DNA of 64,000 nucleotides from Himantopus leucocephalus (taxonomy: Eukaryota > Chordata > Aves > Charadriiformes > Recurvirostridae): contig RSEF01000003.1 in the NCBI GenBank assembly GCA_003993805.1, positions 83,349,133-83,413,132 of the forward strand, read 5' to 3'. The number at the start of each line of letters is the position of its first letter. Within the stretch, counting starts at the first letter, position 1. Position numbers and translations under genes: made by a program. The notes beneath the pieces were generated by a model. The model had not been told where the DNA came from, searched no databases, and saw only the letters and a program-made list of their open reading frames with translations. Below, one piece after another: positions 11,648 through 24,865 of this stretch.

Positions 11648-14600
11648 CCATTAGTGGTTGTAGTGGAAAGACCAGCACTTTAGCACTGATGGATACATTT
11701 TGTCTAAAGTCTAGCATTTTGGGCCATGTCTTCATAATTTTCCATCTTGCTTGTATATAAGGCCACCACAACAACACTTTACATGTCTTTCCATTTAATT
11801 CAGAGGAAGTATTGGCATTATTTAGTCATACTTTGCCATCTATATCAAGAGATACAAAGATATCTTAGATATCTTAGATATATTAGACCTCAACCGACTT
11901 TTAATGTATAAGGTAAAAGTGAGCTCGGTAGAATTAACATATGTTCTTAGGCATCCTTATAACTGTACCAAATACTGCTAAAGATGTCTGACTACAAAAG
12001 GTTTTACATTTTTAAGATAAACAGGAGTTCTGAGTATAACAGGAGTGTTCAGCGATATGTAACATTCTCTGGAAATGTTGGCGTTTAATGTGACATGCCT
12101 TAGAAAAGATGACTCCATTAGTATAGGTTTTTCATTTAAAATTATATATAAGCAACACTATTATTTAATGGATGCACATTTCTATGCTATCATACATTTA
12201 TGTTAGAAAAGGGAAAGCTAAAGAACTGCAGCTGGCACTGGGAGGGAAGGCTGTGGGGTTTGTGGCAGTATTTAGTTCCCATGAGAACAGATTGCGGCCA
12301 CAGTCAGAGATGAGCATTTGGGAAATGTCTGTCTGCTGCTAAATGAAGTTTAATTGTATTAAATATTTAGGTTACATCTCCAGGGAAAATATGTGAGCAA
12401 AAATGGTATATGTTGCCTGAAACTACAGAAAAAGTTTATCAAGAAAACCTTTTGGAGGAACATACCTTTTTATACAAACCAAATGATAAAAACATGCTTG
12501 AAAATGCAGAACACTTATAATTCATTAGTAACACTTACTGTAGCTGTTATTATTTTAACCTTGTTAATGTTAATCATTTTAGATATTTGAAAACTTATTT
12601 GTCTCAGATTAAAAGCTGGAAGATTTTAAGTCAAGAAAACTGTTTTAAGTGCCTGTCTACATTTACACAGACAAAAAGACTTTAAAACATTCTTAGTTCA
12701 GTGATATTTTGTTTCTATTTTTCATTATGAGACTGTTTTAGGCTATTTTAGTATTAATTTTTAGGGAAAAAAAAAATCTGTCAAGGCCAAGAAATGAAAA
12801 CAGCTCATTTAGAGTCTATGCAATGCCTATGACATTTCTCGATTACTGGGTATTGGCCTCTGTGTTCCACATGGAGATTTACTGAGGTATGTTAAATGGG
12901 GAATTTATGAAGTTGAAGATATTTTTCTGCTGACTGCTGCCTCCTCCTACTCCTGCACTGCAGCACATTGATCCTTCCATCTCCATTTTAGCCTTGCCAC
13001 TTCAGCCTGACCCCATATCCCGTCCTCTTTCTTCTGGGGGGGAACAGCACATGTGCTGAAATGGGATCCTTTCACACCACGAATATGGAGGGGGATTTGC
13101 TTCTTAATGCTAATCATAGTTACTAAAATAGTCCATAAGGCTATGCTCTCTATGTTAATCTTGCAAAGACATTCATAGGACACCTGTTCTGGATTAGACT
13201 GCTAGATTGATTTTGCAACACAGTAGTTGCAAAAATGATTACAGACCATATATAGACATTTGCAAAGGTTAAATACAGACCATGTTTGGCAAAAATATCG
13301 TTCCAAAAACTCTGTCCAAAGGAGATCTGTGCACTGAGACCTGTGGGTTAGATGAAGTCTTTTTCCTTGGTCATTGGCAGATTTGTCAAAGGAGCAGTTC
13401 ATCTGATTAAATGCTGTACAAAAGGTTTGGGAAGGTTTTTGGTTTATAAACACGCATTCATTTCCTAGGTGCTTTGCCCACAGTAGAGAGGAGCTAAGCT
13501 GTGATGTTTTCTTTCTTTCTGTCTATCTGTTCTCTCTCTTTCTCTCTCTATGTGCAGAACAGACATACTTTAACTTCCGAACGAAATGTAAATCATATCA
13601 ACATACCCCAACATATTATTATTTTATGATTGTATTGTTGTAAAGTGACACAACAGTTAGTGATTCCCAATTTGCCCGTAGCGATTCCCAGTTTCACCAG
13701 CTTTCATGATTGTTATATTTTATGAAATCTCTTCCATAGCCATAGCTGTTCAAAAGTTTAAAGAGATATTATAGCTGGAGAAACCCACATACAGTGAATA
13801 GGTCTGGCAGTTCTAGGAGAGCAAAAACATTTTCATTGAGATATGATCTAGCTTTTTAATTTACACTAAGTAAAACAATATAAAAATATTTCATTTTAAT
13901 TTGTTCCATGTGTCACTGATGAACAAAATATAATAGGGTTTCCCACATGAGTTTATAAAAACATCCAGTGGCTCACATGCTTCATAATATCCAGCTTTCT
14001 GAAAATATAGAATAGGTTAGTAGGATTGGTTCAAACATGTATCAAAGAAATTGACAATAATCTTAAATAAGATTTAAGTTAACAAAACCATTCATTTTAC
14101 AAATCACAAAAAATCTACCTAATATTCCATCATAAATTCAAGCTTTTTTTAATAACATAAAATGCACACTATTCCATATCATAGATTTTTTACATAATAT
14201 ACTCTCTTACCATTTTTACACCTTTGTCAGAAACCTAAATCTCTTAGTTGCCTATGTTGCATTTTTTGTGGTTTTTTGAAAGCAGAAGTTTAATTATGAA
14301 AGTGCAAGTTGTAGCAGATAACAGATTATCGTATGCCACTGAACCAGTTGCATGGAAGAAATAATCTGTAGAGCAGATGGTCTGTAACAGCATAAACATT
14401 ACTAATTTTAATGGATAGGCAGGATATTTTATTATATTTTGTTTTATTTAAAATCAAGGATGATAAAGTAGGTAGGGGGTCGAACAATTACCCACCAGAA
14501 ACTGTTCCTAGCTACTTATCTAATTCTGGAGTTGGTCAACAGTCCCTCAAATCTGATCTCTTCTATAGGATTCCAGACTTGAGCCAAGCTACATTACTTT

Positions 14601-15269
14601 TAAGCATTTTCCATGTAAAACATGGAGTAAACAGGGAAAGACAAAAATGAAATCCAGAGAGTTTCTGGCACTTCCCCTTTATTGCAATAAAATTGCTATT
14701 GTTTTTTTGCTTATTTAAATGCTACTATTACTATTCTTTGAATTGAAAGTATTTTACTCTTGCCTTGCAGAGTACACTGGTTATAAAAAAGTGCCATTTC
14801 TAAAGAAAAAAAATTAAAAGGGGGAGGAGATTTTTCTAAAGTTATTCAGACCATTAATTCATCTGATTTACTTGCTACAATGTTGAAGTGTAACAGGAAA
14901 AACAACTAATTAGAAAAAAAGTAGTTCAATGGATGGAGCAGTTAAGTAATGCAACTATTTAGCTTTAGAAGTATCATTGTAGAGTCCCTATCGTTCACCT
15001 TATTTCTCCAGGTGAACTCCAGTGGGTTACATCTCTAAATGACAAGCTGCCTATCTACATTTCTTTCAGACTTGTACATCCCCAACAAGAATAATTTTAT
15101 GCAGATCAAATTGTAGCTTTGGTGGCATCTCGGTAATTTCAGTGAGTTATAGGAGTACAGCAGAGCATGTGGCTATGTAATTAGAAATTAACAGCTCTTT
15201 TGACAATGTACAAACAAGATGATGTTCCCTTTTCATACCTGTCGTGATCTTGTGAGGCACAAATGAGGA

Positions 15270-15302
15270 GGGGGGGGGGGGNGGGGGGGGGGGGGGGGGG
15301 GG
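15270..15302. repeat. G-rich homopolymer with internal N
   Basis: A run of Gs is interrupted once by N at 15282. The real length is uncertain. Such a run could form G-quadruplexes, but it may also be a sequencing or joining artefact. Confidence 0.9.
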
Positions 15303-18300
15303 AATCTCTTTAAGTTAATGGAGATCAATTTAAGCAAACAGCTATGCACAAGCAGATCTGTCAAATATAAATGCATACTTTATTCCTAATCAATTTACAT
15401 AGTAGATTTATATTTAGGCGTAACTCTCAACTTGGACCATGTTATGCCTGAAGAAATAACACATCAGCATCGTCATCACCAGCATATCTTTTCTAGAGCT
15501 TCTAAAGGACTTAGCAGAGGAGAAAGGAGAGCAAGCAGGTTGGAAGAGTGAATGGGACAGAAATTTGACTCCGTTCTCACTGGTCATTGGCCAGATTCAT
15601 TAAGGGCTGTTACTTTTTGTTGACACGTAACAAGAGTTGTGCTTTTTCCCTGAGAGCAGAAAAGAAACAAAGGAAGAATTTTGACTTAGAGATGTGCCTT
15701 GGCGCCAGAGGATTGACGTGCTTAAGCACTAGTTTGGATAGTGAAATTCAGGTCATGACATTCAGATTATACTACTTCCAACAAACAGTGTCATGAGGAT
15801 TATATTTTCTTATTTCACAGCTTTTCATATCCCTTACATATTGCTAGGTATTCCCCTGTTTTTTTCTGTTTGGGAAGGTTGGAAAACATCATCAGGTAAG
15901 TAGGGAAATCATAGTACAGACTAAATATATTGTAGAGAAGATGGCTACTTTTTCAGAACAAGTTACAATGAAAAAGGAAGAATGGTGACATAAAGAAAAA
16001 TTCAGTAAATATTTTATTACTATAAATATATAATGCTTTTAAAGTATATTTTTTCCTCACCTTTTATTTAAATAGTGTATTGTATTTTCCTGCAGTTTTT
16101 ATACAGCTTGGAAAGAGATCTTATCTCTTTTCCTTTACATTTGATAGCAAATTTCAAACTCCACTGCTGTGGATCAACCCAGACATGTTGCCTTTGCTTG
16201 GGTTCACAATTAGAGTGGGGGGAGCAGGGGGCAGAGAAACAAATGAAAAAAAAAATCCCAACAAACACCCTTCCCCCCAAAACATTCAAATACATCTATA
16301 GTGAGGGTAGTTATCATTACTATTGTTGTTGTTTCTACCTTTGAAAATATGTTTACGACTTAGTCATAAAGTGTAATAACTATCAATGGCTACAAGGCGT
16401 GCAGCATTGTACTTTAGAAAGTGAGTAAGACTACATTTCCTGGTCAGATTTTAGCATTTCTGAATATTTGGATGCTTCTCTGGTATTTAGAAATTCACAT
16501 TTCTAGTTGAATAATGAGATGCTTTGTACAGTTTTGTTTTGGTTTGATTTGTTTCAGAATTAACACTTACTAACTTTATGTTTAGATGCAAGTGGATTTT
16601 GTTAGTCTGAGAAATAAAAGATTCCAGGTTTAGGTACATTTTCCCTGCAATAGCATCTGGAGATCGTGAAGAAAATGCATCCCTTGAAGTATGAAGCAAG
16701 AGACAAATAAGGAACAGCAGCAGCAGTATTGACTGCAACAGTGTTTTCCATGAATGCACTTTGCTCATCTGTCTCTGCTTTGACCATAGAAGACTCATTC
16801 TTTATAATAAATGAAACTAGTGATTTTCTAGACAAAGATGGGTATTTCTCCATTAAGGTATCTTTTGATACATTATATTTCGTCTCCCATAATCCATCTT
16901 TATCCATCCTTTTTTTTTTTTTAATAATCACCCCACAAAATCATAAGGTTTCATGCAAGAAATTGATAATTCACATTAAGTGTTTACAAATATTTCTACT
17001 TGAGTAAATCATTTCTTTCCAAATGCAGTCCTTAATAGCTAATTAGATTTTCTAATAGCACTGGTTACCATCATGGGGATTATGTATGAAAACTGTTCCA
17101 TCAGCAAAATTAAAGGATAAAGCACTTAATAATTTTTTTCAATGTTTTATGCTTCACTGATTAGTTTTTCTCTTACTTCTAAAAATACAGACACAGGCAT
17201 TGTCTTCAAAGGCAGCATATTAACCCTTTCCACACTGTAAATAAAACAGACAAATGTCAGCCTGGACGGTTTTAGTTGCAGTTAAGAAAATTCAAGTTTG
17301 CAACAGACCTGACATTTACATTGAAAGTTTGTTAAAGAGTCACAGCAATGAGAGGTTTTTAGAATAACCCTTAAAAAAGAACCCTTAAAACACTCTGACT
17401 CTGAGAACTAAACCAGAAGAATGGATGAACATCATCAGGGAACTGGGGTCCATTTGATTTTTGTTCTGTCATTTTCTACATGTTTTTAAAAACTCTGTCT
17501 GAGCTGGTATCTTTAGTTGTTTGCAATATCTATGTGTTATTGCAACAAGAATGAGAAAGTGTAAGCCCTAACTTCTGCTTTGATTCATAGCAAAGTCTGA
17601 ATCTGTTTTATATAGAGAATCCATTTATACGAACGATGAGATAGGTAAGGAATGCATTTGTCAATAAAAAGGTGTGTTCCTTCTCCTGCAGTACTTTGAA
17701 GTTCTTTCTTCTGGTGCTCTGTTCTTGGAGCCAAACAGGAGATTTCTGCTTAGCATACAGAAAAGAGGTGTCAGCAATATTCTTTAAAGTATATATTAAG
17801 ATATTGTTCTCTGAGGTTTGGTGACTTCATCTCTTAGTGAAAACAACAACAACAGCAAAACAACTGGATTTCTATTTTCCCAGGCTGGATGCACTCAAAC
17901 CTAAGAATGAGGTTTACATGTCAGGCTTTTTTCAGTTCTTGCTTTTAACTTTTTTCTGGAGTTTGTTAAGATTTTTTTAATGTTAAATGTAATTAAGCAA
18001 CAAAGTGTCATTTTTCTATAGTGTCATCTTTTCTATATTTGATTGCTGGGGAATCGTCTATACCTTTCACATTTTTCTTAACCCTTCTACTTGTCAGTTC
18101 TAAGAACATTTCTGTCAGGGTACCTATTTGCTAAAATAACTGTAGAGAATAAACACAAATATTCTGCTTATGGATGAATTTCTGGTTCTGTCACATCCTA
18201 TGTTGCATTATACATTTCATAAACACATTTCCTGTTTACTACATTTCTAAAGATACTAGGTTTTAGAACCATCTATTTTGAAATCTAAGAACTGAGTTTT

Positions 18301-19104
18301 AGAAAATATGTTTGCAAGTTTAAGAGTGGGAAAAAAAGTATCTAAAAATATAAGCAGATTAAGCAGATACCAGTCTTGAAGTTTAAAAGAACCAAAGACT
18401 GAGAAATCATTAAAAGAATACTTTTAAAGTTTCATAATTTTTATGAACAGATCATGATTTTAGGGGTCATAATTGAATTTGATCTCTTGTAATGTGAGGA
18501 ACAGATGTTCGGGAAACTTTTTTCTTCTTCACTTCCTCCCCCAGTAATTTTTCCTTCTTTGCACAATTATCTCACATATTTATTTCCTGTATGAGGCAGA
18601 TCTACACCACAGTGCAACTCACCACCCACAGTTAAGAAGTATTCTGCCACATGAAAATAAAGAAATGTATCCTGTATCAGCTGCTTTCCTTTGAATGAAA
18701 GAAGAAATATGTTTCCAAACTTCCAGCTTGACAAGTTATGTATAAACCACAGAGCACATCCCTATTTATTTATTTTTTCTTCATCAGTCACTAGGATGAT
18801 TATATTTATATATACAAATTACATAATGAAAAGCAGGAAAAATTGGATAGAAAAGATGGATGTAATTACTTCAGTGCTCTTTGTAATTGTCTCCAGACAG
18901 AATATCCTCATCTCATGCCACTTAGACAAAATATAATGCTTTAGATGTGGAGATATGCTTATTCTTTGCCTTTTCTAGAACAGTTGACAAAGCTATGTGT
19001 ATACATTGAGTTCTTTTTGATGATGTTTTCCCCTACATTTACATGAACGGTAGGTTTCCTTTCCTAAATTATTTTGAATCTCTGAGGCAATAAATTTACT
19101 GAAT

Positions 19105-19190
19105 GTAAGAATACCCATACTAGGTCAGTCCAATGGTCAGTCTTGTCCTATATTTTATAAGCAAATATAACCAGGAGAGCATGACAAGGA
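19105..19190 (-). mobile_element. Old CR1/L3-like 3' UTR fragment
   Basis: The plus strand reads AAGAATACCCATACTAGGTC and continues with TCAGTCCAATGGTC. This is the reverse complement of the well-known sauropsid CR1 3' end, in which a 'gaccCAGTATGGCCgttctta' type block closes the element. Only about 90 bases survive. It is the same broad type as the element ending at 10.85 kb, in the opposite orientation. Confidence 0.65.
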
Positions 19191-21263
19191 AAAAAAAGCA
19201 TAATAAGCAAGAGCTGTGTAGAACTATCCTTTGCCCATGAAAACTTCTTTGGTCATTGTAACCAGTAAACTTTTCCACCCAGTATTCACAGCTGGTACCT
19301 ACTAAAGCTTTTCTGCAGAAGATTCAGCCTTTTCGGTGCTCCTGAAAGTCCTAGTGAACCACAGCTTGTTTGTGTGTCCCTGTCTCCTTTGCAGAGAAAC
19401 CAGAGAATGACGGCAGAGCATTAGCCCTCAATCTAAACATGGAGCCAGGGGTGCCACACATCAGGATCCAGACTGGCAAATGTTTCCAGAGCATACTGTA
19501 TAGACTTATTTTATAATACTTTATTTGTTGTTGAGAAGAGTCTCTGTACATCTTTCAGTACCTTTGGATGTGGATCAACATCAACTGAGATATTGGGAAA
19601 GAACGAAGCACATCGAAAGACTTCTTCATCTCACTTATTGCAGGCACCTATCTTAGGACGAAGCGAATCACCCTCCTCAGAGGCCGATTTATCTCCATTG
19701 ATTCCACAGCAATGCTTGGGTGACTGGTTTAGGCATGAATAACTAATTTTCAGTTATCTGTGCCATGCTGGGTGAATTTCATTATTGGTATACTCATATG
19801 TATTTAGAAACAGTCTGGTATAGTCCTATTACAATTGTTTTATTTTTCTTCAGAAGGTATTAAAATTAGAGGTGAAAAATTGCAAACTATTTTAACATAT
19901 TCTAACTTATGTTCAGAAATACTGAACATTTACTTGCCTAAACTTTACTATGAACATATTTTGTGTTTTACTGTAAGCATTATGCAAGGAGTGTACAGGT
20001 TATACTGACACAGAAACAGAAAAAAGAGAGGTAATCCATTTTGTAAAATCTACCTGGCAAAACAGCACAGTGATGCTGCGGTACCAGGAACAGAAGAAAC
20101 TCAAGCAGGTATGGTGTCATACTGTTGGGCTGTGCAACATTATCAGATTTAGTTAAACAATGATATGACTTTATACCTATGGATCTGAGCCTGAACCTAC
20201 AAGTCCGAGGGATGACTCAGCTGGGCACTGGGCTCCTGTCCAGGCAGGCACACTGCTTCTTCCTGTACTTCCTTTGCACTCTGGACTCTGTTATAGCCCT
20301 GGGAGAAGCTTTCTCAGTTTCTCTACACTTGCAGGATAAATATGCTTAGAGGATACCTTACTGATGGCTTGGCTGAAATGAGCATTAGGACTATTTTTAA
20401 CATTTTTGTCATAACCTGGAATATTTTGCAAGAAACACATCTCCTTGTTTATTTTCATAGCTGGGTTTAAATAGATTTTTAAATGGAACTGTATTATGCA
20501 TGTATATGAAATAATATTTTGTTTTAAAATATAAAAAACCCCCAGAGTTTTAGGTTCTTCATTTTCAGTTGCTGCAAAAACATATTTTGACATAAATACA
20601 TCAAATTTTAATAATTGGAAGCCATTTTTCAAAAGTCAGCTCTCTGAAAATCATGAATCAGATGCAACTACATATCGAAAACATTTTACATGTTTCCTGA
20701 GAACATAACTTTAAGGTGATTCTTAGTGTTCAAATTTCCTTCCAGTCCTTTTCAGTCCTTTCAGTTCAAATTGTCTTTTTTCCTTTATTTAGTAAAAATA
20801 TTGTTCCATCTAGAAAATTGGTACTTAAAGACCAGATTATAAAATATTCACTTGATCTATAGATGGCGTTACTGAAGTCAGTAGGATTGCTCAGAGGAAA
20901 AAAGCTGACCCAGGCTAATTGTAAAGTTTTACTATTGAATATTCTACACTCTCCTGTTTTCTGGAAAACTGTACACACAATTTCTTTTTGCATAGTAGTC
21001 TGGATTGAACTTTGTTTGCAGTTTACAGTTCTCCAATTTAGGGGTTCCTGATATTATCTAAATCTCCCGTTACAAATATATTTGATCACTTGAACTTGTC
21101 AGTGTGAATTTTATATACATTTCTCTCTGAAAAATTATTTTTCTTCATTGGAAAGAAGGAAAGTCTTTAGATGTTTGCACTGTCACCTGCATTTGCCATT
21201 TTCTCAATTCAGGGATCATCTCCAATTTCATTGAGGTTCCTAACTCAGCTCATTTTGCAGATC
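19191..21263. other. No gene or repeat recognised
   Basis: AT-rich sequence with short frames only. The stretch at about 19540-19700 is less AT-rich and has no obvious frame; I could not assign it. Confidence 0.5.
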
Positions 21264-21372
21264 GCAGAATCATGGGATAATCCAGACTGGAAGGGGCCTT
21301 GTGGAAACCATCTTGCTCAAAGCAGGTCTGATCAGATCAGGTTGCTCAGGGCTGTGTCCAACCAAGTCTGTG
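21264..21372 (-). mobile_element. Short CR1 3' terminal fragment
   Basis: The plus strand shows CAGAATCATGGGATAATCC, then ACTGGAAGGGGCC, a CTCAAAGCAGG block and GGTTGCTCAGGGCTGTGTCC. In this order these are the last ~110 bases of an avian CR1 read backwards. The octamer tail is reduced to a single degraded unit. The copy is strongly 5' truncated, which is the usual state of bird CR1. Confidence 0.8.
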
Positions 21373-23289
21373 TGCTGCAAAGAAAGAGAGCTAAGAATTC
21401 CTGCATCCTTTGCTGCACTGCTGCAGATTATCTTGGTGATACGTCCTAAAATATGAATGTAAAACTTTATCCTATATGAAGTGAAAATAAGCTTGGGAGA
21501 AGTTAAACAGAGCATTCAGGACAGCTGCTGAAACATGGTACATTGTCGCTCATTCATTATTCATTAATGCCAAAACTAGCCAGATACACTTAACTTCTGA
21601 AAGTGTTTAACCCTCTAGTGACTCATTTCAGCATCATCACAGTAATTCAAAGTCTCCAAAAGATGAACAATAGAGATAAGCTCAAACAAGGAACAAAGGA
21701 AATGAGAAAAGTGAGAAAACATCTTCCAGCAAATGACGGAGGCTTTATTCTCGAACACATATGCTATCAAAGTGGCACAAAACCTTTGAACTGTTGTCTC
21801 ATTACTCCTAAAACAGATACCATTTCGTGAGTGATTAATATCTACTGTGTCTGTTTTAGAAAGAGAAGTTGTGATCATATTTTCAGGAACAACAAGAAAA
21901 CCATGGTGGCCATATGTCTTGGTTTCCTTAACGTGACTGTAATTTTCTTCAGAATTTAAAAGGAATTAGGTCTTTTTTTCAGAATTTCCAGACAAATGAC
22001 TATCTTTAAAATTATATTCCTAGAGGCTTTTTGACAGTAACTTCGTGTCTAGATCTCAGTTGCTTCATATAACACAACAGTTAATCTCATTCTTCATATA
22101 GCTCAGTTAATTTTACCAACATACTTTGCCACTTAAACTTTCAAATGCAGCCACGTGGCGTGCAAGCAGAATTGCTCAAAACAGACTGAACACCTCTATA
22201 TCCTGTTTTTAAATTTTCAGTTTTCTGAGAGATAAGTATTCTCTAAGGCAACTAAATAGAAATCCCTAATATTTCTGTTAGATTTTTCTTTCTTGAAATA
22301 TTTTTAAAACAGTCACTAATCTTCTTATGAACCAGGTTAAAACATGATTATTTCTACATTGATTTTAGATTGATCTATTTGTTTCAGGGGGATTGTTTGC
22401 TTGTTTTTAAATTACTCTTTTATTTTGTGTAAGTGTGAGAAAACTGCTATTTCATGTCATTGAGATCTTCACATACAAGTTGGAGTCCCGAACACCACCA
22501 TTGCTAAACTTCATGGTCTCAGCCTCCAAGGGTTCTGAGAGACAATGTCTCACTACACTTCCTTTCAGGCCACACCTTTATTGAGCAGCATCCAAGTAGC
22601 ACAATATGATCAGTGTTTCACCATTGTCTGTCTTAATGCAACTGGGCTTCAGCAGGTGTTTGCGTTCATTTTGAAGTACCAATGTCTTTGTACTTCCAAC
22701 AGCATGGTAGCGTGCTCTTCATTTTAATCACTATTTTATTTTGTTGTTTGCTGCAACTTCTAGGTTTTCCAAAAGTATAACAGATAGCACATGGAGTCTT
22801 CCAGACAACTGGAGAAACTTAACAAACTGAACTGTGAAAAGCCCAAGGGGCTTGTCTGCAGCAGATCACTCCTAATTCACAAAAGATTCTTCTAAGGGAA
22901 ACCCAGCACATGCTGTTTGGGAAACAAGGATAACAAGGACCAGACCCATCTCATGTTGCCATGGGAATATTTTTTCTTATATGTCTGGACAGTGTAGAAA
23001 TATTCATGAGTCATCTCTATAAACCACATAATGAAAAATAAGGAGCAATAGGACTAATACGCATGCTTTCTGCAGAAAAATTACTCACTATCTATACACA
23101 GATAATTTTAGAATATCTGACAGAAATTGCCCTTGGTTTACTGCAAAAAGATCTCAACATATATCTTTTAAGACATTTTTGAATAATCCATGTTTCAAAA
23201 CAGGACAGTACCAAAGAAGAAAAACTATCTCCCAAGTACTCTGCCAAGGTCACTTTTCTTTGTTTTTTCGTTCTTCCCTTTTGTAGGAA
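21373..23289. other. No gene or repeat recognised
   Basis: AT-rich sequence with short, random-looking frames. The piece at about 22480-22700 is less AT-rich but unassigned. Confidence 0.5.
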
Positions 23290-23610
23290 GTAGTCAACAT
23301 ACGAAATAGTCAGCATGGATTTATGGAGGGAAAATCATGCTTTACCAACCTGAGTGCCTTCAACAAAGAGGTGACTGGCCTGGTAGTTGAGGGGACAGCA
23401 GTGGATGTTGCCTATGTTGACTTTTGTAGTTTTCAACATCCTTCTAGACAAGCTGACTACATATGGAGTAGATAAGTGGACACTGAGGCGGATCTAAAGC
23501 TGGGTAAACTATTGAGTTCAAACTGTTGTGATCAGTAGCATGAAGTCCAGGTGCAGGTAAGTCATTAAAAGCGTGCTTCAGGGCATGACACAGGGGCAGA
23601 AAACATCTAT
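23290..23610 (+). mobile_element. CR1 ORF2 fragment from the reverse transcriptase core
   Basis: Translation gives SQHGFMEGKSCFTNLSAF near 23310-23365, matching the CR1 reverse transcriptase block that begins 'QHGF.KGKSC.TNL'. It is followed by VDVAYVDF at about 23402-23425, the position of catalytic motif A. After that the frame breaks into stops and the match weakens. Neither the 5' nor the 3' end of a CR1 is present, so this is an internal fragment, probably cut down by later deletion. Confidence 0.8.
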
Positions 23611-23651
23611 TAAGCTAATGAAAACAAGTTTGGCTGAATGCAGTGATACTG

Positions 23652-23673
23652 TTCATGGACAATTGTCCATGAA
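23652..23673. repeat. Perfect 22-bp palindrome
   Basis: Both halves are exact reverse complements around the central AATT: TTCATGGACAA and its complement. There is no spacer. The bases just outside do not extend it. It lies just downstream of the CR1 fragment and is not part of any CR1 sequence I know. Confidence 0.9.
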
Positions 23674-24814
23674 TCTATAGATCAAGTAGGGCAATTCAAA
23701 CAATTTTCATGCATGAAAGTTTGATGAAAGAATAAAAAAAATATTATTCAATAGTATTACTTTCAGAATTAATTCAAGCAGTTCTAAATAAAGACAGAGA
23801 TCAACCTTTTAAGACTTGAAATACACTCTTCAGGACTTGCATCCTGAACTACAATATTTTGGCATTTCTCCCTCTTCCTAACCCACTCACCCTTAGAGGT
23901 CATTCGAGGTCATGGTTTAAATGTTATTGGAATGGGTGAAAAAGAAATATTGTAGGACTTATTGATAGAAGGATTACAGGAGCCTAAATTAAGTCGACAA
24001 AAATGAAAATATAATTTAGTCCATATTCCTTGTTTATGTATCTGGCACATTTTAACATTCTTTGAGGGATATATAACAGATATGTTATGAGTCAAAAAGT
24101 GAAGCCAAGAATAATGTTAATTATATTAAAGGAACAGAACAAAATGTGGTCAAAGGAAAAAAATAAGCTACTAAATCAAGATAATCTCACTCAAGAAGAA
24201 AGAAGGCACGCAGGTAGAACCTATTTTACAAAAACCCATAATCATAGTTATTGCTTCAGATACAAATTACATGGCAAAAAGTTACAAATAGCTGTGACAA
24301 TATCTACAGTGCACTCAACTGTTTTGCTGCAGAAATAGGCTGTGAAAGAAGAGGTCTGGGAGAGACAAGCTCTAAAGTATCCTTTCACCTGAACTGTTCT
24401 GTCAGGCAGTTTAGCACTGTTTTTCCTTAGGGGTAAAATATTTTACTTCAACGCCTTCATTATGATTTGAGGTACCTCAGTGATATCATCCTGGGCCTGA
24501 TGCTTTATAATTCCCAGCTCCTTCTCTGTGATCTTCAATTGCTCTTTCTGGGGTGTGTGTAAGGTGTATTTACACACTTGTGAAGGGGAATGATGAAGAG
24601 TTGCTCCCGTTGCATGTAACATCATCCACCCTTATGCCCTCCTTCAGAGGAGAAGCATCACATCCCCACCCATGATAACTTATCACTTAGACATGATGCC
24701 TCTATCCCCTAGATAAACCTGTGCATTAATGCAAACCTAACTTTTCTTCTCTGGAGAACAGAGGTTTCTTGCCTCTTCCACAACTTTCATGCTAGATTAA
24801 TTGGTCCTTTTTTT

Positions 24815-24865
<51 letters not shown>

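Larger units (their letters stand above)
10851..19104. other. Gene-free AT-rich stretch
   Basis: No gene or transposon body is recognisable over about 8 kb. It contains a T21 run at 11627-11647, a short tandem 9-10-mer (GATATCTTA type) at 11859-11886, a pyrimidine-rich tract ending in a splice-acceptor-like TGTGCAG at about 13507-13557, and a G33 run at 15270-15302. Frames of up to about 109 codons near 16.6-16.9 kb look random. Confidence 0.6.
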
